DNA of 64,000 nucleotides from the NCBI GenBank assembly GCA_003013855.2, contig PVNU02002828.1, forward strand, positions 82,501 to 146,500, given 5' to 3'. Under the pieces are notes generated by a model, which saw nothing but the letters and a program-made list of their open reading frames with translations, had not been told where the DNA came from and did no database searches. The stretch comes from Liriodendron chinense (Eukaryota; Streptophyta; Magnoliopsida; Magnoliales; Magnoliaceae). Positions 23,635 to 33,679 of this stretch are shown here, piece by piece. The stretch's first letter is position 1, and each line of letters starts with the position of its first letter. A program made the position numbers and the translations under genes.

Positions 23635-24777
23635 ATGGCCAAACGAAAGGCTTCTTCGAGAGGGGTAGGCCCTAGCCGCCCTGTACGCAAGAAGAAGAAC
23701 GATGACGCTGGTGCGTCGTCCTCTCATGGGCCTCGAAGAGGTGAGGCAACTTCCGAGCGTGGCCCTCGTACAAAAGGTTGGAATAAGTATTCACGCAGGA
23801 AGATAACATTTGAGGCTAGGGTTGACATTCCGGGCATTTTTTAGGATTCAACGATGGGGGAATGGCTTACAACCCTGGGATGGGCCCCCATATTCCATCC
23901 CACCTCGGTCGCCAACGACATAACGGTGGAGGAATTCTATTCCGCTTGTAGGAATCCACGATCAGATCCTCCGATGTTTGATGTAGAGGTTAACGGGATA
24001 TTACGCCGAGTTGACGTTAATGTTATTGCTAAAGCCATCGGGGTGTCATGTGGTCGAGTTGTGGTGAAGGAGGGTGACCCGGACCGTCGGAATATGAGAG
24101 GCACACATACGAAGTTTCAATGTGGCAATTACATGGAGTGGGAGAAAGGAAATTATTTGAGGTCGTCCAATCTGTTGCCAGTGTTCCGTAGGCTGCATCA
24201 CATTTTTGTCCACAATGTTTATCCGCGAGCGGGGAACCACATTGAGTTGACACCTTACATGGTTGAGGTGTTGTATAGAGTGGGTAAGCAGGAGATGGTA
24301 TGCCTACCCTCTATTGTTCTGACCCAAATGCTGAAGCCCATTTCCACATCACGACCCCTGAATTTGCCATTTGGGCGCTTGGCATGTCAGTTGGCGAAGC
24401 AGTTTGGACTTGCTACTGCTACTTCGCACCTAGTTGACTTTAATGAGATCAATACGAAGAATGTGGGACGGTTGAAGGATAATGTCCCACAAGGTCCTAG
24501 GGCAGGACCTTCGAATGTCAGACTTTTAGATGAGTCAGAGAGCGAAGAAGAACATGAATCAGAGGAGGGAGAGGATGTGGCAGAAGATGAAGATGAAGAC
24601 TACCGGCCCACTGCCGGCTTAGAAGAACGTATTGTAGCCTTAGAGCGAGCGGTGGCGGCTGGGGCAGAGCGTCAGGAGCGTTGGAATAAGCGACTCTACA
24701 GGAAGATGCAGCAGATCCTTTGCTGCATTGAGAAGGAGAACGCGCCACCTCCATCCCCGGCTTCTTTGGATCATTAG
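23635..24777 (+). pseudogene. Plant transposon-associated protein, one in-frame stop
   Basis: The reading frame encodes a basic N-terminus (MAKRKASSRGVGPSRP, then KKKNDD), a conserved globular part and an acidic tail. The core has the pattern of the putative plant transposon protein family: ITFEARVDIPGIF, GEWLTTLGWAPIFHP, VEEFYSACRNP, then VNVIAKAIGVSCGR. Near the C-terminus are a run of Glu and Asp (from about 24535) and a coiled-coil-like segment (EERIVALERAVAAGAERQE). A TAG at 23842-23844 interrupts the frame, and the family pattern continues immediately after it in the same frame. An upstream ATG at 23575 is possible but would add a hydrophobic leader. Function is unknown. It is the centre of symmetry of the surrounding arrays. 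Confidence 0.65.
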
Positions 24778-25253
24778 GATCCTAGTTCAGTTTTCCTTTT
24801 TTTGCTGGGTTTGTTATATTCTAAGTGTTGGATAAATGCTTTTGTTTTCTGATGTGTTTTAGCTGAGGGAACAATTTAACGACATGGGATGAAATGTTTA
24901 AATGAATTGTTCCTATTTTGGGATCTTCGTATATTGATTTATGTAATGACGAATGAGTGCATGTGTGGGCTACAACAGCGGATTTTTGCGAAGGCCTGAC
25001 TTTTTGCTGTTGGCGAAGGTCGGAGTAGATGCCATGCTTTCATCTACCCAGCTCCTTTTACATGACATGGATTTGATCGCGTTCATTGAATAGGCCATCT
25101 CATTTTAGGCGACGAGCCGGGAAATGAGGCAGATCGAAGGTGTAGGTGGACCACATCAAATGAAAAAGTGGGAATATTGGCCATGATCCAAGAAATGGGG
25201 CAGATCAATGGCGTACGTGGACCGTAGTAGATGAAACAATGGGGATATTGATG
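24778..25253. other. Non-coding spacer after the central gene
   Basis: T-rich probable 3' untranslated region, then two copies of a tandem pair (gacgagccgggaaatgaggcagatc and catgatccaagaaatggggcagatc, each in parts) at 25110-25180 and 25183-25250. Array A5 starts directly after. Confidence 0.4.
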
Positions 25254-26220
25254 ACCATAGTGCCCTGTGGGAATCCATAGTGCTCTGTGGGAATCCAAAG
25301 TGTCCTGTGGGAATCCATAGTACCCTATGGGATTCATAGTGCCCTGTGGGAATCCATAGTGCCCTGTGGGAATCCGAAGTGCCCTGTGGGAATCCAAGTG
25401 CCCTGTGGGAATCCATAGTGGCCTGTGGGAATCCAAAGTGCCCTGTGGGAATCCATAGTGCCCTATGGGATTCATAGTGCCCTATGGGAATCCATAGTGC
25501 CTTGTGGGAATCCAAAGTGCCCTGTGGGAATCCATAGTGCCCTATGGGATTCATAGTGCCCTGTGGGAATCATAGTGCTCTGTGGGAATTCATAGTGCCC
25601 TGTGGGAATCCAAAGTGCCCTGTGGGAATCCATAGTGCCCTGTGGGAATCCAAAGTGGTCTGTGGGAATCCATATTGCTCTGTGGGAATCCAAAGTGCCC
25701 TGTGGGAATCCATAGTGCCCTATGGGGTTCATAGTGCCCTGTGGGAATTCATAGTGCCCTGTGGGAATTCATAGTGCCCTGTGGGAAACCGAAGTGCCCT
25801 GTGGGAATCCATAGTGCTCTGTGGGAATCCAAAGTGCCCTGTGGGAATCCATAGTGCCCTATGGGATTCATAGTGCTCTGTGGGAATCCATAGTGCTCTG
25901 TGGGAATCCAAAGTGCCCTGTGGGAATCCATAGTGCCCTGTGGGAATCCAAAGTGGTATGTGGGAATCCATAGTGCCTTGTGGGAATCTAAAGTGCCCTG
26001 TGGGAATCCATACTGCCCTTTGGGATTCATAGTGCCCTGTGGGAATCCATAATGCCCTGTGGGAATCCAAGTGCCCTGTGGGAATCCATAGTGCCCGGTA
26101 GAAATCATAGTAATCTGTGGGAATCCATAGTGCCCTGTGGGAATCCATAGTGCCCTGTGGGAATCCATAGTGCCCTATGGGATTCATAGTGCTCTGTGGG
26201 AATCCATAGTGCCCTGTGGA
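25254..26220 (-). repeat. 20-bp tandem array A5 (inner subtype, reversed)
   Basis: About 48 units reading ATAGTGCCCTGTGGGAATCC on the plus strand, the exact complement of the A2/A3 unit. It is the mirror partner of those arrays across the central gene. Confidence 0.92.
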
Positions 26221-26420
26221 AAACACAAATATCAGCTTGATCAGAAACGTCCGTAGCCCCATCACATGTCTTCAATGGTAGCCGTTCAATCACCATTATT
26301 TCTTCTGGTGTGGTACACCTGGTATTCAAATCTTCCCCTTTTGTTTTTGGTTGTGACCTAAAACGAAATGGCAAAATATATGGACAGCATCGATCTCATA
26401 GGTAGTGTCTGTGGGCCCCA
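26221..26420. mobile_element. Right part of a foldback element abutting array A5
   Basis: Starts mid-element at cacaaatatcagcttgatc directly after the array and runs to gtgggccccatcacatc. Its missing left arm could be the fragment at 21420-21484, in which case the arrays and central gene lie within one disrupted foldback copy. This is inference. Confidence 0.55.
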
Positions 26421-26700
26421 TCACATCTTACGCACGCCCAACCCCTTTGAATGGGGTATGATTGTGAAATTACAACGAAAGAGGGGCAATTTGGACCTTT
26501 TCTACATGCTAACGGCGTCATCAATCGTTAGTCAAAGTTGGTGGAGCGGTTTTTCCTCCAAACTTTAAAAAAATTCTGAAAAAAAAGAAGCCCAGATACA
26601 ATAAATACTCAAGAACAGATGATTGTCCAAATACACATATGATAGCAACTTACCGAAGAACAAGCACGAGTTTAAAAAGCTATCTAAAGGAAAACGATGA

Positions 26701-27060
26701 CTATTTATCTTCAAAATCCGATAAATCCCCGTCACTTTCATTTGAAATATCCAATTCGGATGCATTCTGGAGATCCGTCGTCACACCATCCATCCACACT
26801 CTCGACACACGACGTACCATCCTTCTGATCTCCCTTCTCAGCCTTCCCAATGCCGTATCAATTTCTGTCAACGTATCACGCCTCATGTTCACTGACTATC
26901 GTCTAGGCACTGGAAGATTGTATCTCCTACAAATAGTCGTCCATTGTTCTAGCTTGCATATTTCACGATCCCACTCGGCCCTCCTTTCCTGCATACGGTA
27001 GGAGTCTCCAGGAGGTGGACGTAGGTTGGGATGATGCCGGCCATCATCATTTCGTGACAT
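26701..27060 (-). pseudogene. Possible small acidic-tailed protein remnant
   Basis: From an ATG at 27058-27060 the minus strand reads an Arg-rich segment (QERRAEWDREICKLEQW, then RRYNLPVPRR), a TAG, and in the same frame MRRDTLTEIDTALGRLRREI and an acidic end (ASELDISNESDGDLSDFEDK) before a stop. Composition on both sides of the TAG looks coding. Upstream in the same frame a short stretch (MYDHMGFHDPFIQSLPF) ends at a TAA, so an older exon may have extended there. I do not recognise a family. Confidence 0.35.
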
Positions 27061-27298
27061 TTTTTAAACAATTGGAGGATTCGAAAATGGTAGGGACTGG
27101 ATAAAGGGGTCATGGAATCCCATGTGATCATACATCTTCTTCACCCGTGACTGTAATTACCTGTACCCTACTAATCTAATTTTCACCAGTCACATCTCAT
27201 CTTCACATGTCACTGCAGTCGGATGTATTCTGTGAATCCCGTGATCCGACCCCACAAATTTTATCCTTCAACGCAAGTAAATACATTTGTTTCATTAT

Positions 27299-28005
27299 GG
27301 GCCTGTTTGATTTTTCGTGATCCAGGTAAATACTTGGTAAATGGGTAATTATTACTTTTTCACCTTGATTGAATATAGGTGAGTAATTCCACCTCGAGAA
27401 TCGGTCCAAAAGTGTTGACTTAAATCCGTGGGGCCCATCATAATGTATATGATATATCAGCGCCGTTCATATGTTTTATTAGCACATTTTGGGGCATGAG
27501 CCGAAAAATGAGGCAAATCTAATACTCAAATGGCCCGCACGAAAGGAAACAGTGGCCTTAATTCGTCCACCGTTGAAAGTTGTTTCTTTCATTGGGCCCG
27601 TATTGAGGTTTAGTCATCATCTAACTGGTTCATAGGGTCAGACAGACATGTATAAAGGGAAAACATAAATATCAGCTTGATCCAAATCTTTTAGAGACCC
27701 CAAGAAGTTTTTAATGGTTGACGCTCAATTCCCACTGTTTCTTGTGGTGTGGTCCACTTGAGCTTTGGATCTGCTTCAATTTTTGGCTCACGCCCTAAAT
27801 TCAACGGGCATAAAGAAATGGGTGGTGTGGATAAGCCACATAAATCACGGTGGGCCCCATATTTATTGCACAAAATTTTCAATTTTAGCGTTAAGAAAAG
27901 TAAGTGTCACTGTCTTCATTGGGAAAGATGCAGTAATTACCTAGGTAAATAATCATTATCCATTTACAAGATAATTAGAGCTGAGCCAAAAAATCAAACA
28001 GGCCC
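27299..28005. mobile_element. MITE-like element with GGGCCTGTTTGATTTTT ends
   Basis: The two ends are inverted repeats of GGGCCTGTTTGATTTTT and the element is flanked by TAT on both sides. The termini resemble Harbinger-type MITEs, though the flanking triplet is not the usual TAA or TTA. Bases 27425-27870 inside are a nearly complete foldback copy (gtggggcccatcataatg to atcacggtgggccccat). Confidence 0.55.
27425..27870. mobile_element. Foldback element nested in the MITE-like element
   Basis: Left arm gtggggcccatcataatgta and right arm cataaatcacggtgggcccc are mirrored around a centre near 27640 with gatccaaatcttttag. Confidence 0.65.
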
Positions 28006-28220
28006 TATGTGTTTTGGCACGGGAAACTATGATAACGACAAGCGTTAAATATACATACACATACACAACCACATGCCTTTCTCCATTCAAGTAGTAAATT
28101 ACGTAGACAAAATGTTTATATGACATAGTGTGGATTTACAAAAAGATACGTACAAAATTAAATACAAAGTGAGGCTTTGCGTATGCAAAAAGTAACCAGC
28201 GCAACACGTAGTAATAAATT

Positions 28221-31193
28221 CTAGCTAATGGCCGGAAGGTAGGTGCATATCATCCGATTGTGACCCGTTCGTCTACACCTGGAACACTTGACGGTTGGTC
28301 TCTCCTCACCTAGGCTTGTAATTCTCATTTTCTTTCGTCTTCCTAGAATTTTCCTTTCATTCGGGTGACGAATTTTATCGCATATCACCCTTACATCTTC
28401 AGGTGTGTCCCATTGACTCACATCAGGGACTGGGTATATGGAATCGCGATACATCACTTTGTAAACTGCTGTTGAGTAGAAGGGGGAACAATAATTGTAA
28501 CGATCGAGCTCATACTTGTCACATGCGGTGATTGCATGTAGACAAGGTAACATTAGCACGCTGAACTCGCCACATCCACACTTCGCTTCACTTAGTTTCA
28601 CTATGTCGGTATACTTACCCCCATTAACTTCATATTCATCCAAGATATCGCTGTACAGCTTGTCATCCTCGCCTGGTCTAATAACTCTCTCATATGTGTT
28701 TCCGCCCAGGGTGTTGTTTTTCCTAAAAACACTTTCGCATCTTCTCGCCTTTTCAAGAAGAATTTTTGAATCTTGCTCCTGACACTATCGAGAACTTTCA
28801 CGATCAGGTATTCTCTTGGTTTTTTCCATAGTGCATTTCCACTCTCAGCAATGTTTGTCGTTATCATGTTGTATCTCTTGCCCGGGAAAAATACAGAAGC
28901 CCATCTTTCTTTATCTACACTATTGAGCCATTCAAATGCGGCAGGGTTGGCCTTTGATATGATGTGCATCAGATCATTAAAACTGCTTTTTGGGCATGTT
29001 TTAGCAGCCGCCCAAAAGTACTTCTTCAAATACTCATCCTTGTGGTGATGCATCATATTTGAGAGGAGATGGTGTGCACAATAACCATGAGCTGCGTTAG
29101 GGAATACTGATTTCACCCCGTTGATTATACCTGCATGACGATCCGATATAATTACTATCTCCTCTGGGAGATGCTCAATTGCCCGCTTCAAGTTTTGAAG
29201 GAACCAAAGCCAATTACTGTTATTCTCTGACTCACCAACCCCATATGCTACCGTGAGAATGCGATTATTTCCGTCTAACGCTGTTGCGGTGAACAGTACA
29301 CCTTTATACCTCCATTTCAAGTGAGCCCCATTCAAGCATAAAACTTTTCGAAAATACAACCGGAAGCTTCGAATACATTGTCCTAGCGCAATGAAGCATC
29401 TCTCGAAGCAATTCGTTTCGCTGTCTAGTTGTAAGTCCGTTACCGTACCCTGATTTGCCTTCATCAATTCATGGAGATAGGCAGGGAGTACTTTGTATGA
29501 ATCTTCAAATGATCCCATAATCACACTACTTGCAGCTACGATACCTTTATACGCTTTCATATAACTGACCTCAACATTGAATCTTTCTCCATTCCAAATT
29601 GTACATCTTGTGGCCTACATGTTATGCCTTTCCTCATACACTCTGTAGCAATCTTCGTACATATCTTAATCGTTGCTTGACGATGATGTCTTCCTGTACC
29701 TTCATAAGCTGCATTACGTTTACCACGACTACCATCCGCAAAACTTGCATAGAGATAACTGATTGCATCGGAGGATTGGCTACATGTGTGTTCTGATCGA
29801 TATGTCTTTATTTTAAAAGCACCACCATTGTCCAACAACGATGCATGCAACCTCCAACCACAACTATCAATTAGACATTTAATCGTGTACCTCTGTTTGT
29901 TTGATTTCAATATCTTATATTGGAAATGATTTCGCATCGCAAACTTACAAAGCGTGAACTGTAGCCGAGCCTTGTCTCTGTACATTTGTCCAACGGCTAA
30001 CTCACTTGGGTCATCAACAAAATCATGATATATCGGACAATTCACGTACATTGATGCCGCATCGAGGTCAAGTATCTCCTGTGGAGTTATTTCATCTCGC
30101 TCAAACATGACATCCATTGGAGTCTCAAGAACCTTTAAAAGGCGATTACGGTCACTGGTGGTTGGACATGGGATGTCAGCATGAGCCCTGGAAGGAACGT
30201 GCTCATAGTCTTCCCTATTAATGAGTCGGAACGATGGCGCATCAAAATTGTTCAAACTCGGATCTTCCCGAAGTGCATCAGTCGATGGACTCGGGATATC
30301 TCACTAGCCGATGAAGGAACGTGCGCGTAATCTTGGCTATGAATATGTTGGAACAATGTCGCATCGAAACTGCTGAAGGGAGGATCATCTTGATGTGCAT
30401 CACTCGATGGAGTATGGACATCTGCACTAGCCGCTGAAGGAATGTGCGGGTAGTCTTGGCTATGAATGAGTCGGAACGATGGCGCTTCGAAACTGTCCAA
30501 CCTTGGATCTTCTTGAATTGCATAAGTCGATGGTCGATGACGAATATCTGTAGTAGCCGGTGAAGGAATGTGCGCGTTGCCTTCGCTATGAATGATTTGG
30601 AACGATGGCGCATCGAAACTGTCCAAACTCGGATCTTCGTGATATGCCCCACTCGGTGAAGTACGTATAACTGCACATGCTGTTGGCTCCGGTGTCTCGA
30701 AACTGCCCGTACGCGGAAGTTCTGAACGTGCCCCACGTAATGAACTAATGACGTCTTCACGGACTGTTGAATGGATGTCAGTGCAGTCTTCTCTATATAC
30801 GGCCGTATCAACTATTGGTATAGGCTCATTTAAATGCACCGCCACAGGATCATGAAATACACGTTTATGTCTGACTTTCTCCACAAACATAGGTATATGA
30901 ATTTTCGGGTTCTGAGCGGAGATAAACATATATGCCGCCACATCGTCATCATATCTGATCGGTTGTGGACGAAGTGATATGGAGTTAGGCGATGGGTAGA
31001 CGAACTTGATTCTAAGCTCATATTCCGAATGTGTCGTGCCGATAACATTGTGAATTTTAGATACAAGATCCTCATATCTTATTTCATTGCTCACCATGAT
31101 AAACTGAGAATCGCCACCGTTGTATCTCCACCTTCCTCGTTCATTTACTAGCTCACCATCATAATGACAGCATATGGGCTGCGTAACTGTCAT
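28221..31193 (-). pseudogene. MuDR-type transposase of the MULE, three frameshifts
   Basis: The minus strand codes for a full-length MuDR-like transposase in four overlapping frames. Order: N-terminal plant MULE region (31193 to about 30830); a linker with about four copies of a 41-residue repeat (DPxLxSFDAPSFxxIHS); MuDR DNA-binding region (QFTLCKFAMRNHFQYKILKS, CLIDSCGWRLHASLL); MULE catalytic core (ATALDGNNRILTVAYGVGES, IISDRHAGI, NIAESGNALW); SWIM zinc finger (CGCGEFSVLMLPCLHAI); and a CCHC knuckle (CSRCRRTGHNRMIC). Frames shift near 30300, 29575 and 28665, each apparently by one base, with homology continuing across. The motif usually written with Asp before Gly (DG.HLK) reads LNGAHLK, so the first catalytic acid is probably lost. 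The protein would have bound the element's ends and cut DNA. Sequencing error could explain some frameshifts. Confidence 0.85.
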
Positions 31194-31490
31194 ATTTAAC
31201 GATTCTTGTGCCTGATACGAGAAAGCTTGGTTGTAAGCCTTAAAAGATACTTTTATGAATTGAGTGTTGTAGAGATGAAGATGTTGAGATACATTCCGTG
31301 GTCGAACTAAGAACTATACAATTGAAACAATGGATTCCTAATGCCAATGTGGATGCCCAATGTAGAGTATCATTCTTGTTATAGCACCCATTAGGGCCTT
31401 GTTTTGACAGCTAAGAAAAGAGCATGTCATAACTAAAAGAGCATGTCATAAAGTCAAATGGCGGTGGACCTTGTGCGTTTGGATTTACCT
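31194..31490. other. Upstream region of the transposase gene
   Basis: About 300 bp between the transposase start and array A6, read on the minus strand as promoter and leader. No clear TATA box stands out. Array A6 therefore lies immediately upstream of the transposase promoter. Confidence 0.4.
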
Positions 31491-32100
31491 TTCTCAGTGG
31501 GAATCCACATTGCTCGGTGGGAATCCCCTGAGCCCAGGGGGAAACCACTATGCCCAGTGGGAATCCCTAATGCCCAAGGGGAATCCACAATGCCCAGTAC
31601 GATTCCATAGTGCTCAGTGGGAATCCACAGTGGCCAGTAGGAATCCGCAATGCCACGTGGGAAACCACATTGTTCGGTGGAAATCCACTATGCCCAGGGA
31701 AATTTACAATGCTCAGCGGGAATCCTGAGTGGCCAGTGGGAATCAGCGGTGCCAGGTTAAATACAAAGTGTTCAATGGGAATCACTATGCCCAGTGGGAA
31801 TCCCCAATGCCTAGTGGGAATCCACAGGGGCCAATAGGAATCGCAGTGCCATGGGGGATTCCACGTTGTTCGGTGGGAATCCACGTTGTTCGGTGGGAAT
31901 CCACTATGCCCAGGGGAATCAACGGTGTTCAGCGGGAATCCACAATGGCCAGTGGGAATCCGCAGTGCCAGGAAAAATCCACAGTGTTCAGTGGGAATCC
32001 ACTATGCCCAGTGGGAATCCCCAGTTCCAGGGGGGATTCCACAATACTCAGTGGGAATCCAGTTAGCACATGGAGTTTTGAGTACTCAGTGGAAATCCAA
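31491..32100 (-). repeat. 20-bp tandem array A6 (outer subtype, reversed)
   Basis: About 30 diverged units reading like CTCAGTGGGAATCCACAGTG on the plus strand, the complement of the A1 unit. Many units carry gcccagtggg or gttcggtggg variants. Confidence 0.87.
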
Positions 32101-32712
32101 CCCACATTTGAGCCTCCACCCATTACACTTTTCCATTTCACCATGCACATTACCATCCACATTAACATTTACATAGAGAATCAGTTAAAGAGATGGTTTA
32201 CCTATTTTCATTTAGCGGACTATTTTTGTGGGCCCAACCTTTCTTCTCTGTTACAATCTACTATAGCCATTATCTTAGACGTGCATCATGAAAAATCGGA
32301 TGATAACCACCAAAGTCAGACGAAGAGGGAAGGAGAACAGTCCATCGACGTCGTTGATGAACGGATAGCATGCATTGCCTTAGTGGGACCTCCAAACCCA
32401 ACTTTTTCACTTTCTTCGTACGAAGAATGTGGTGGATCCCATACAACGTGTTTCACTGGAAGGTTTATGGATCCATTTCACCATGCATTGCGTCAATGGC
32501 CCCACCATTTACAAACGTGATCTTATGTGGGGCAATTTGGATGTGAGAAGACAAATCGAATTTATTCATATAAAAAGTTTTTTAATTACGAGTCATTGTC
32601 AAAAATTTCAAAGAAAGTGTCAATACCGGTGGCCCACGCCGGTGCAAATAATAATTTGTACTAATGAGAATCCTTAACGCTATTCTGGGTCACATACAGC
32701 CTCTGTCGGATT
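32101..32712. other. MULE sub-terminal region, right
   Basis: Non-coding sequence between A6 and the right terminal repeat. Contains gtttcactggaaggtttatg and a gtggggcaatttgg segment; no gene recognised. Confidence 0.4.
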
Positions 32713-32992
32713 TGCAAAAACCTCTCGCGTGGGTTTGAAAATGCCCCATTTCATATGAGCGGATCAGATTGGCCATCCGATGGCCAAAATCGATGATTTT
32801 GTGGGCCCCACAATCCCCTTGAGAAAAAGCCCCATGCGAAAAGCAGCTCCGTACGTCAACAGCTGGTCAGAGGGGCAAAACCGACCACAAATATTTCAAA
32901 TTCTCGTGAAAAGGCCACTTTGGCAAGATGGTATGAGAAATTGAATTTTTAGTTTAAATGGCCACACCTCGGGGCTAATATAGTAAAAATCC
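32713..32992 (-). repeat. Right terminal inverted repeat of the MULE
   Basis: Begins at tgcaaaaacc and ends tagtaaaaatcc, complementary to 14508-14788. It lacks one G relative to the left terminus if the duplication is counted as nine bases. Confidence 0.88.
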
Positions 32993-33001
32993 CCCTACAA
33001 T
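32993..33001. other. 9-bp target duplication, right
   Basis: CCCTACAAT, identical to 14499-14507. Confidence 0.85.
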
Positions 33002-33194
33002 GCGATTTTTACTACAATAGCCCCAAGTGTGGTTATTTTTACGAAAAGCCCAATTTTTCAAAAGACTTTTTTTTTTTTTTTTTTTTTTAATCTTTTTCAA
33101 GAGAAATTGTAAAACTTTCGGTCAAAATGCCCCTATGAGTCTCTAACCACCGTACATCCACGAATAGGTGGAAGCCCTCTTAGGCGTTACAAAG

Positions 33195-33645
33195 GAGCTC
33201 CATCGTGGTTCCCACTATAATGCATATGTTACATCCATGCCACCTATCAATTTGGAGACACCATTCTAGGGGATGAGCCAAAGAATGAAGTAGATCCAAA
33301 CCTCAAATGGACCTCACCAAAGAAAAAAGTGGGGATTAATGTCCTACCATTAAAAACTTCTCGGGGTCACAGAAGTTTTCAATCAAGCTAGTATTTGTGT
33401 TTTCCCTTCTTCCATGTTTGTGTGAACTTATGAACAGGTTGGATCCCAAATAAACATCATAGTGGGCCCTAGGTAGGTTTCAGCGGTCACAACATTGTCC
33501 CCACTGTTTTCTTTAGTGGGGTCCACTTGAGAATTGAATTTGTCTCATTCTTAAGATCATGCCCTAAAATGATCTCTCCAAATGGATGAACGGTATGGAT
33601 ACAACACATATATCATGGTGGGGCCGACAAAAGTTGGTGACATCA
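33195..33645. mobile_element. Foldback element inside the small MULE, first copy
   Basis: Arms ttcccactataatgcatatg with catgccacctatcaatttg, and gatgaacggtatggatacaac with atatatcatggtggggcc. Confidence 0.62.
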
Positions 33646-33679
33646 TTTTGAGTAGGAAGTCCTTTGACTTTGAAGAGGT

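Larger units (their letters stand above)
14508..32992. mobile_element. 18.5-kb Mutator-like element with three genes and inverted arrays
   Basis: The ends are long terminal inverted repeats (14508-14788 and 32713-32992) and the element is flanked by perfect copies of CCCTACAAT. Inside are a DUF1985/Ulp1 protease gene (plus), a plant-transposon-protein gene (plus) and a MuDR-type transposase gene (minus). Long inverted ends, a 9-bp duplication and a MULE transposase together make Mutator superfamily membership secure. At 18,485 bp it is very large for a MULE. About a fifth is made of 20-bp tandem repeat arrays in mirror-image order. It also hosts a hAT element, a possible Harbinger-like element and foldback fragments. 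Plant MULEs that carry Ulp1-like genes are known; this arrangement with arrays is not one I recognise. Confidence 0.9.

Noticed and set aside
27299..28005. Firm assignment of this element to the Harbinger superfamily
   Set aside because: Its flanking triplet is TAT, not TAA or TTA, so I left it as MITE-like.
29557..29560. ATGA overlap between two transposase frames as translational coupling or programmed frameshift
   Set aside because: Homology suggests that the frame change lies slightly upstream (near 29575), there is no slippery heptamer, and two other frameshifts occur in the same gene; decay or sequencing error is simpler.
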